Assembly: GCA_036759125.1 (NCBI GenBank)
Contig: DAIOVG010000028.1
Span: 1 to 21,180, forward strand
DNA: 21,180 bases
Reading direction: 5' to 3'
Source: CAXXOK01 sp036759125
GTDB taxonomy: Bacteria > Bacillota > Clostridia > Christensenellales > Aristaeellaceae
Shown here: one piece after another, positions 15,550-21,180 of the stretch
Position numbering within the stretch: the stretch's first letter is position 1
Layout: the number at the start of each line of letters is the position of its first letter
The notes under the pieces: generated by a model
Told to the model about the DNA's origin: nothing
Database searches by the model: none
The model's input: only the letters and a program-made list of their open reading frames with translations
Made by a program: the position numbers and the translations under genes

Positions 15550-15738
15550 CAGAGTCCGTCAGATATCGTTTCGGTTTCTGTCACCGGACGAGCGATCCGG
15601 ATACGACATATTTCTGCTATCAATAATTGGAGTACTTATACTGGTTTGGGCATATGCCGAATCGTGAAACCATCGCAGCAGATCGTCAAGAAAAAACAGC
15701 TGACTGTGCAAGCAGATATGCTGTACTCACAGAGCGTT

Positions 15739-15939
15739 TTACCCGTTGGAAACGGTAAAATCACGATCCTCCGGGTTGCCGGTTTTCCACTGGCAGTTAT
15801 GGCAGTTGCAGCTGGGCGCGGCCTTGCATTTGGGCCTTTCGTCAAAGGGCTGGTTTGCTTCATTCAGTTTAAAATGAATATGAAACAAAACATAATCATA
15901 GCGGAAATAGCAGTAACGCCTTGTGGGACGGTATGGCAT
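15739..15939 (-). CDS. Small Cys-rich protein of unknown function
   Basis: A 66-residue frame whose ATG is preceded by AGGAGG with 7 bases spacing, one of the best ribosome binding sites in the window, which is the main reason to believe it. The first half is rich in Tyr, Arg and Phe (MPYRPTRRYCYFRYDY), the second carries Cys38, Cys44, Cys46 and Cys49 (KCKAAPSCNCHNCQW), a spacing that could bind zinc or an Fe-S cluster or form disulfides; Cys10 is separate. No signal peptide. I recognise no family. It seems to be a single-gene unit: a strong terminator lies about 190 bases downstream on the same strand. Confidence 0.5.
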   Translation of the reverse strand: MPYRPTRRYCYFRYDYVLFHIHFKLNEANQPFDERPKCKAAPSCNCHNCQWKTGNPEDRDFTVSNG

Positions 15940-16425
15940 GTTGCTTCCTCCTATTCATCCGGCTTACGCGATTGCGCTGAATACGAAAAAATCCTTCATG
16001 TCTTCGCACAATAGCAACAGCGATCCATAGAAAAATGGATTGGGGGAACGGTCGAACACAGTACCATAGCAAAAGCGGTTATGCAGGAAATTCGGTTTCC
16101 GTTGTTGTCCGGATGGAACGCACCATGTATGATAGTTCAATAATTCGATACACAGCGTGTGCTTCCTGCTTACCTTCCACACATTTCATGACTCATCATA
16201 CCGCAAGAATCGGCGGAGGGCGCTGTATGCGGCGATGCCAGCCGATCCGGTATTTCCGTTATGCGTATTCATTTGCAGCACTCACACGTTTCTAACGATA
16301 TCCTAAGCATACCAGCGTTTTCATTTCACCGCAATGATGGTATAGTAAGCCTATGAAACGTGCGGGAACCCCTGCAATAGTTGTGTGATAGACTTTTCCT
16401 GCGACGACAGAAACGGAGACTGAAG
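15940..16425. other. Intergenic stretch upstream of the small Cys-rich and flavodoxin genes
   Basis: Holds the divergent upstream regions of the two genes. A minus-strand 72-codon frame (15964-16182) ends 24 bases before the small gene's ATG but has no ribosome binding site. Nothing else was recognised apart from the flavodoxin promoter. Confidence 0.45.
16338..16346 (+). promoter_or_regulatory. Probable extended -10 promoter of the flavodoxin gene
   Basis: TGGTATAGT (TGn plus TATAGT) lies 79 bases before the ATG; no clear -35 was seen. Confidence 0.4.
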
Positions 16426-16929
16426 ATGCAAACGTGTATCGCATATTACTCCAAAACGGGCAATACGAAAATGGCCGTGGAATATCTGGCCGAAAAGCTT
16501 GGCGCAACGCTGATTGCGCTCAACGACGGTACCAACTACAAAGGCTTGATTGGCTTCATGAAGGGCGGCATGAACGCGTCCATCGGCAGAACCGCAAAGC
16601 TGGATCGTACGATTTTCGATGAAATTGCCAAGTTCGACCGGATCATTCTGGCGACCCCGGTGTGGGCGGGAAAAACAACGCCCGCCATCAATGCGGTGCT
16701 GACCCATGTGGACTTTCAGGGCAAGCAGGTCTATGTCGTTACAACGCAGGCTGATCCGCAGTGCAGGGACGCCCAGAAAAGGAAAGAGTTCTATCGCAAA
16801 GCCGTGGAAGAGAAAAACGGGACGTTTGCGGGGCTGTTTGCACTGTATGGCGCGTCACCGGGCGCGGTGGCACCGCGGGAGGAGATCAACCAAAGGGTTG
16901 ACGCCGCAATTCACTTGGACGAGTTTTAA
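16426..16929 (+). CDS. Flavodoxin-family protein
   Basis: A 167-residue flavodoxin-like protein. The N-terminal beta strand and FMN-phosphate loop are clear (IAYYSKTGNTKMA, loop SKTGNT 9-14), followed by a middle strand RIILATPVWAGKTTPAI, where the Trp would flank the flavin, and a third strand YVVTTQADP. Such proteins carry electrons or reduce quinones and similar substrates using FMN. The KGLIGFMKGG segment is typical of the subgroup often named flavodoxin/NADPH-dependent FMN reductase. The ATG has GGAG 8 bases upstream; the frame extends 15 codons further without an RBS. It is monocistronic, ending in a strong terminator, and convergent with the MATE gene. Confidence 0.85.
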   Translation: MQTCIAYYSKTGNTKMAVEYLAEKLGATLIALNDGTNYKGLIGFMKGGMNASIGRTAKLDRTIFDEIAKFDRIILATPVWAGKTTPAINAVLTHVDFQGKQVYVVTTQADPQCRDAQKRKEFYRKAVEEKNGTFAGLFALYGASPGAVAPREEINQRVDAAIHLDEF

Positions 16930-16963
16930 CGCTTGCTGCGAGAAAGACTATATCAACGGAAAG

Positions 16964-17000
16964 CTCCTGGCCGCTTGCATTGCGCGGCCGGGAGTTTTTT
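16964..17000 (+). terminator. Intrinsic terminator after the flavodoxin gene
   Basis: An 11-bp GC-rich stem (16964-16974 with 16984-16994, one G-T pair), 9-nt loop, then TTTTTT. It sits between two convergent genes. Confidence 0.85.
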
Positions 17001-17021
17001 ACTCTCGCGATATTTTACTGT

Positions 17022-18410
17022 TTACAGCGTATCCGCAGGGCTGGCCAGCGGGGTTGGCGAGTGGACGATGCGAATCCATTTGCGGCTGCGCAGGCGATAC
17101 AGGCAGAGCACGGTTTTCATTAGGTAATCAACCTTCAGCAGGAGGTAGATCCAAAACGGGCTCAAGTGCCAGATGAATCCGGCCAGATACCCAAGCGGGA
17201 GCGATGCCAGCCACATGAATACGATGTCGGCGACCATCAAAAAGCGGGTATCGCCGCCGCCGCGCAGTACGCCCTTGGTGAGCATGGACTGGGTCGACTG
17301 GAAAATCACCATGATGGAGATCGCGTACATCAGCGAGTACGCCACCATGCGGGTTTCCTCGGTGATGTTGTACGAGCTGATGATCAGCGGGCAGACAACC
17401 AGCAGGAAAACGCCTGCCGCGATGCCCGTAACCAGACTGAGCATGAAAAAGGTAACGCCCTGGGCATAGGCCTTTTCCGGTTTGTTTTCGCCCAGCGTAT
17501 TGCCGGTCAGAATACTGCCAGCGTTGCCGATACCCTGGTTCATGACGGTGGATAGGCGCGCAACCTGCGATACGATGGCGTTGGCCGCTACGAAGGATGC
17601 GCCAAGGTGACCCATAATGATGGAGCTTACGGTGTTGCCCATGCCCAGCAGGAAATCCGAGATAATCACCGGTACGCTGTAGTGCAGGTAGTTATACAGG
17701 TAGTCGCCGCAGCGTGTGAACAGGTCCTTCACCCGAAGCCCGATGCGCTTATCCACCACGAAGGTGTAGATGCTGATGATCAGCATTTCAAACAGGCGCG
17801 CAATCGTGGTTGCCAGCGCCGCGCCGGCGATTTGCATTTCCGGCGCGCCGAGCTTGCCAAAGATCAGCACCCAGTTTAAGAACAGGTTCATGGCGAACGT
17901 GATAAACGAGGTATACAGAGGCACCTTCACCAGCCGTACCGAGCGCAGCACGATGGTCAGCGTTTGCGAAAGCCCCATAAACAGGAAGCTCACCGCGCTG
18001 ATGCGGAAGTAGATAGCGCCTTTGGCTACAATGGCGGGATCATTGGTATAGATGTACATCAGCGTATGCGGAATGGTCAGCGCGGCAACGGAAAACAGCA
18101 GCGCGATAGACATGGATATCCGCACCATGATCGACACCACTTTTCGAAGCGCCAGACCATCGCCCGCGCCCCAGTACTGCGCGGTCAGCACGGCAGCGCC
18201 GCCGCCGATGCCCATGCACAGAATTTGATACAGGTTGATCATTTCGTTGGCCAACGAAGCGCCGGACAGCTGGATTTCGCCATAGTTGCCCAGCATGATG
18301 GTATCCAGCAGATTGACCGCGATGGTGATCATGTTCTGCAGTACCACGGGGATGGCAAGCATCAGCACGATTTTATAGAAATGCTTATCCCGAACGAATA
18401 GCTTACGCAA
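17022..18410 (-). CDS. MATE-family multidrug exporter
   Basis: A 462-residue polytopic membrane protein with about 12 hydrophobic segments in two similar halves. MATE features seen: IPVVLQNMITIAVNLLDTIM in the first helix region, the GGGAAVLTAQYWGAGD stretch, an N-terminal half ending near residue 220, and in the second half ANAIVSQVARLSTVMNQGIG and the VLRGGGDTR loop. MATE proteins export cationic drugs or metabolites using a sodium or proton gradient; the substrate is unknown. The start is TTG with CAGGAGG 6 bases upstream. No obvious partner gene; the esterase genes lie upstream on the same strand with 137 bases between. Confidence 0.88.
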   Translation of the reverse strand: MRKLFVRDKHFYKIVLMLAIPVVLQNMITIAVNLLDTIMLGNYGEIQLSGASLANEMINLYQILCMGIGGGAAVLTAQYWGAGDGLALRKVVSIMVRISMSIALLFSVAALTIPHTLMYIYTNDPAIVAKGAIYFRISAVSFLFMGLSQTLTIVLRSVRLVKVPLYTSFITFAMNLFLNWVLIFGKLGAPEMQIAGAALATTIARLFEMLIISIYTFVVDKRIGLRVKDLFTRCGDYLYNYLHYSVPVIISDFLLGMGNTVSSIIMGHLGASFVAANAIVSQVARLSTVMNQGIGNAGSILTGNTLGENKPEKAYAQGVTFFMLSLVTGIAAGVFLLVVCPLIISSYNITEETRMVAYSLMYAISIMVIFQSTQSMLTKGVLRGGGDTRFLMVADIVFMWLASLPLGYLAGFIWHLSPFWIYLLLKVDYLMKTVLCLYRLRSRKWIRIVHSPTPLASPADTL

Positions 18411-18490
18411 AAAGGGCCTCCTGTTCGTTGCGCCATCCGCCGCCGCGACGCTGCCTGGCCGCGTGCTGCGAACTATGCTGGTACTATACT

Positions 18491-18519
18491 GCGATGCCGG
18501 CCGTTACCGGCGGCATCGC
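18491..18519. terminator. Strong hairpin between the esterase cluster and the MATE gene
   Basis: A 9-bp perfect stem (GCGATGCCG with CGGCATCGC) plus further internal pairing. It has no T-tract on either strand, so it is either an atypical terminator after the esterase genes or an RNA structure; placed 29 bases past the last esterase stop. Confidence 0.4.
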
Positions 18520-18547
18520 AGAGAGAGGGTTTGTTGCTTACCGCTAG

Positions 18548-19417
18548 TTATTTCGCGGTATCAGGTTTGGGTACGACACTGCGGCGCAGGGGAAGCCACT
18601 CGTTAAGCGCTTTTTGAATATACTGGTCCCAGAAGGCCCATTCGTGCCCAAGGCCCGGCGCTTCCTCGTAGTGAAACTGATAGCCGATGGCCGAGAGCGC
18701 GTCGCGGTCCTTGCGAACCACGTCGCGGATAAAATCATCGTCGCCGACGGCGATATAGAGCTCCGGCATGGTCACCTTGTCCGCAAAGTTCTTCTTGGCG
18801 ATGGCGCCAAGGTCCCACGGGCCGCCGGGCTGGGATTCGGGGGTTCCAAAGGCGGCCGGCAGCCTGCGGATCTGCTTCCAGGTTTCCAGTTCGTCCACAA
18901 AGTAATCGGTGTCAATGCTGCAGCCGATGCCGCCGGATAAATCCACCACGCCCGCGTACAGGTCCGGGCGCTTCATGGCCAGCATCAGCGCCGCATTGCC
19001 GCCCATGGCCATGCCGATGACAAAGTTGTCTTCGCGGGCGGGGGAGGAGGCGAACAGGCACTGGATGACACGGGGGAGCTCCTCGGTCATGAAGGTAAAA
19101 TAGCGAAACCCGTAGGCGGTATCAATAAAGAAGCTATCCTTAGCCTGTGCGGTCACGGTCATCACGCAGTTGTCCTCGGCATAGCGCTCCAGGTTGGTGT
19201 AGCGCAGGAGAAGGGAATCGTCATCCCCGCCGCCGTGGAGCATATACACGGTTTGAAACTTCATGCCGTCATACAGGGCCGGTTTGGCTTCCTCCCGGAT
19301 GACAAGCTCAGGCTTGCTGTTTTCGGAGTAGGTAAACTTGCGCGACGGGTAGGTGATGGTAACGTCAACGCAGAGACTTAAGACCTCGGAAAAGTAATTA
19401 TACCGCATGATAGCCAT
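18548..19417 (-). CDS. Esterase-like alpha/beta hydrolase lacking the nucleophile Ser
   Basis: A 289-residue protein of the esterase D / CE1-like family (tributyrin esterase type). Seen: YMLHGGGDDD (oxyanion-hole HGGG, 61-64), the region FVIGMAMGGNAAL, and C-terminal ELYIAVGDDDF and GLGHEWAFW (His258). At the nucleophile elbow the family has GxSxG, usually GLSMGG; here it is GMAMG (135-139) with Ala137 (codon GCC) in place of Ser, a one-base change from TCC. A hydrolase with the acid and His but no Ser is probably inactive or a binding protein. The ATG at 19417 follows GGGAG; it is the last of three packed hydrolase genes, 14 bases after the previous stop. Confidence 0.8.
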   Translation of the reverse strand: MAIMRYNYFSEVLSLCVDVTITYPSRKFTYSENSKPELVIREEAKPALYDGMKFQTVYMLHGGGDDDSLLLRYTNLERYAEDNCVMTVTAQAKDSFFIDTAYGFRYFTFMTEELPRVIQCLFASSPAREDNFVIGMAMGGNAALMLAMKRPDLYAGVVDLSGGIGCSIDTDYFVDELETWKQIRRLPAAFGTPESQPGGPWDLGAIAKKNFADKVTMPELYIAVGDDDFIRDVVRKDRDALSAIGYQFHYEEAPGLGHEWAFWDQYIQKALNEWLPLRRSVVPKPDTAK

Positions 19418-19431
19418 AGCGTGATTCTCCC

Positions 19432-20586
19432 TTACTTGAAAATACGTCCCGCGAATGCACGCAGGCACTTGCGCCAAACCGTCCATTCGTGATAGCCGGG
19501 GCATGTATAGGTGTCAAACCGAAGACCGGATTCCTTGAACTTCTGGAGGTCGGGCAGCAGCCCGTCCACAATGCGGGCTTCCTGTTCCCCGTAGCCAAAG
19601 AAGAACAGCCGCACCTTCTGGTTGAACGCTTCGGGGTCTTTGAACAACTCGTAATAATCAAAATCGCAGTACCACCGTCGCAGCAGCGCACCGCTGAAGA
19701 TGCCGATATAGGGGAAGTATCCCAGATGGCGCAGGGTGGTCATTGTCGTTTGATAGCTGCCCATGGAAAGCCCTGCCATGGCGCGGTTTTCATTGCCTGC
19801 CTTTACCCGGAAGCGGCTTTCAATAAAGGGAATGCAGTCGTTGATCAGCATGCTGTCGAAATCACCGGACAGGAACTCGTTTTCGGTGCGGGTATCCACG
19901 CAGTACAGGCTGTTCATGACGACCAGAAACGGTTCGCACTCTCCATTGGCAAGCATGTTGTCCAGGATGTAGTTCATCCTGCCCTGCCAAATCCACCCGG
20001 TTTCGGTTTCGCCGCCGCCGTGCTGCAAGTAAAGCACCGGATACTTGCGCTCCGGCTCTGTATCGTACATCGGCGGCGTATACACCCAGCAATTCCGGGT
20101 TCTGCCTGTGGTGGCGGAGGGGAAATGCTCCATCCTCACGGTGCCGTGGGGTACATCCTTCAGGGCATAAAAATCGTCTTCCTCAGGGATATCCACAAAG
20201 TTTGCGGTCTTGTGTCCGCCGTATGCCACGCGGCCCAGGGGGTTGGTCACACAAACGCCGTCCACATAGTAGTTCAGGTAGTGAAAGCCGGATGGGAGGC
20301 CGGATACCCGTACGCTCCAGTATCCGTCGGGCTCGCGTGTCAACGGGTGTTTTTGGTCGCCCATCGCGCCGCCAAATCCGCTCACAGCCACTTCCCGCGC
20401 CTCCGGCGCGTAGAAGCAGAAGGTAACGTCGCCGTTATCTTCCACCTTGGCGGCATCGCGCTCAAACACATGGCGCGGGCCGACGTTGCCGTCCGCGTCC
20501 TTATATAACTCCATCTTCAGGTCCACGGCATCAAAAAACAGGCCGTCGCTATGCAGGGCTTCGTTATCGCTGAAGCGATACGCCAT
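19432..20586 (-). CDS. CE1-type esterase with N-terminal CBM48/E-set domain
   Basis: A 384-residue enzyme. Residues about 35-130 form an immunoglobulin-like E-set/CBM48 domain (VTFCFYAPEAREVAVSGFG, GYWSVRVSGLPSGFHYLNYY). The catalytic half has YLQHGGGE (187-193, oxyanion hole), nucleophile elbow GLSMGS (Ser274) and GYHEW (His366). This architecture is that of carbohydrate esterases (acetyl-xylan or feruloyl esterase) and enterochelin-esterase relatives. No signal peptide was seen, so it is probably cytoplasmic and acts on imported, acylated oligosaccharides; that is an inference. The ATG at 20586 is 17 bases after the previous gene's stop, with AGGAAGG about 10 bases upstream, so it is in an operon. 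Confidence 0.85.
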   Translation of the reverse strand: MAYRFSDNEALHSDGLFFDAVDLKMELYKDADGNVGPRHVFERDAAKVEDNGDVTFCFYAPEAREVAVSGFGGAMGDQKHPLTREPDGYWSVRVSGLPSGFHYLNYYVDGVCVTNPLGRVAYGGHKTANFVDIPEEDDFYALKDVPHGTVRMEHFPSATTGRTRNCWVYTPPMYDTEPERKYPVLYLQHGGGETETGWIWQGRMNYILDNMLANGECEPFLVVMNSLYCVDTRTENEFLSGDFDSMLINDCIPFIESRFRVKAGNENRAMAGLSMGSYQTTMTTLRHLGYFPYIGIFSGALLRRWYCDFDYYELFKDPEAFNQKVRLFFFGYGEQEARIVDGLLPDLQKFKESGLRFDTYTCPGYHEWTVWRKCLRAFAGRIFK

Positions 20587-20603
20587 CGAAAATCATCCTT
20601 CCT

Positions 20604-21180
20604 CTATTGCGCAAGAACGGTCAGACTGCCATCCGCCTCGCGGCGGAAACGGCGTACATAGCTCCAGCCCAGAGCCGGGTCCATCTGTGCCACGTCGTGG
20701 CCCTTATCGCGCATGATGACATAATTGTACAGGTTCAGCCTCGGTTCCTCAGCCGTCATAAACCGCTGCACATCGTAGGCGTGGTGCGGGTGGCGGGCGG
20801 AGGGTGTCAGCGTTTCGCTGATATCGCCGGTCACGCCGCAGCCGCTGGGATTGAATCCGCCGATCTCCGGCGTGGGGGATACGGGGATATGGTTGTATTG
20901 CTTCCAGTAATCATATTGGTTATGCTGGGTGCTGTAACGGTACACCGGGTAGCTGGGCTCGCGGGTTCCGTAGGTGTACCATACCGGCATGCGGTAATCG
21001 TAATCCTGCTTGCGCTCCATGCCCTTGGCAAAGGGAATGATATCCGCGTAATCAATCTGCATATAGCCGCCCCGCTTGCCGGGCCAATTGGAATCAATCG
21101 GTCAGATGGCGGCAATCTTCTCCGGATGGGCCAGCGCCACAGCCATGGCCTGCGCCGCGCCGTTGGAGAAGCCGGATAGG
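20604..21180 (-). pseudogene. PHB-depolymerase/feruloyl-esterase-like hydrolase, in-frame TGA, cut by window end
   Basis: The minus-strand frame enters from the window end with LSGFSNGAAQAMA, where GFSNG is a GxSxG nucleophile elbow of the LpqC / PHB depolymerase / feruloyl esterase type. Thirteen residues later comes AHPEKIAAI, then TGA (21102-21104), and the same frame continues for 166 codons with PIDSNWPGKRGGYMQ and a His-containing RDKGHDVAQ to the TAA at 20604. The protein on both sides of the stop is plausible for one hydrolase. TGA is a normal stop elsewhere here (wecE, ABC-F), so this is a nonsense mutation, sequencing error or rare recoding. The gene is first of the three-hydrolase cluster; its N-terminus is outside the window. 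Confidence 0.7.

Noticed and set aside
15584..15600. Short hairpin CCGGA/TCCGG as a regulatory site
   Set aside because: A 5-bp stem is expected by chance and no T-tract or gene start is associated.
15646..16014. 122-codon plus-strand frame opposite the small Cys-rich gene
   Set aside because: No RBS; the minus-strand frame has a near-perfect one and a matching terminator.
16035..16295. 86-codon plus-strand frame before the flavodoxin gene
   Set aside because: No RBS, no motif, ends before the flavodoxin promoter; composition is not protein-like.
19489..20508. 339-codon plus-strand frame opposite the CBM48 esterase
   Set aside because: It is antisense to a gene with complete catalytic motifs; long antisense frames are common in GC-rich genes.

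Overview
The window looks like chromosomal DNA of a Bacillota (Clostridia-type) anaerobe. Evidence: strong GGAGG-type ribosome binding sites, four TTG starts each with a good Shine-Dalgarno, extended -10 promoters (TGnTATAAT), intrinsic hairpin-plus-T terminators, and families common in Clostridia (ABC-F ATPase, GGDEF/HD-GYP proteins, FMN-binding glutamate synthase-like protein, MATE exporter, small paired chromate transporters). Genus cannot be read from the sequence. The two ends (rhodanese to wecE, and flavodoxin to esterases) appear more GC-rich than the middle, where mobile-element debris lies.

Layout. 1-2859: the tail of a tandem rhodanese protein, then a divergent pair from facing promoters: a membrane-anchored GT2 glycosyltransferase (-) and a clear WecE-type sugar aminotransferase (+), suggesting a step in cell-surface glycan synthesis. 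2950-4640: a mobile-element zone with a complete IS5-family IS (852 bp, TA duplication, transposase in two frames joined by a -1 shift site), then a truncated IS256-family transposase fused to an orfA-like HTH/coiled-coil fragment. 4644-8613: a cupin protein, a two-gene chromate (CHR) transporter whose second gene has an aberrant C-terminus, a tyrosine-recombinase remnant, and an ABC-F ATPase with its own promoter. 8614-9166 holds no convincing gene. 9211-10854: glutamate synthase-like FMN protein with a Cys-rich N-terminus. 11384-15376: a two-gene c-di-GMP operon (PAS-GGDEF cyclase, then a membrane PAS-GGDEF-HD-GYP protein). 15739-15939: a small Cys-rich protein with a near-perfect RBS. 16426-18410: flavodoxin and a convergent MATE exporter. 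18548-21180: three tightly packed alpha/beta-hydrolase (esterase) genes on the minus strand; the last lacks the nucleophilic Ser, the middle looks intact, and the first is cut by the window edge and has an in-frame TGA.

I found no tRNA, rRNA or CRISPR, and no clearly new defence or biosynthetic system. The most unusual items are the degenerating esterase cluster, the small Cys-rich protein, the glutamate synthase-like protein with displaced cysteines, and the c-di-GMP pair with unequal inhibition sites.
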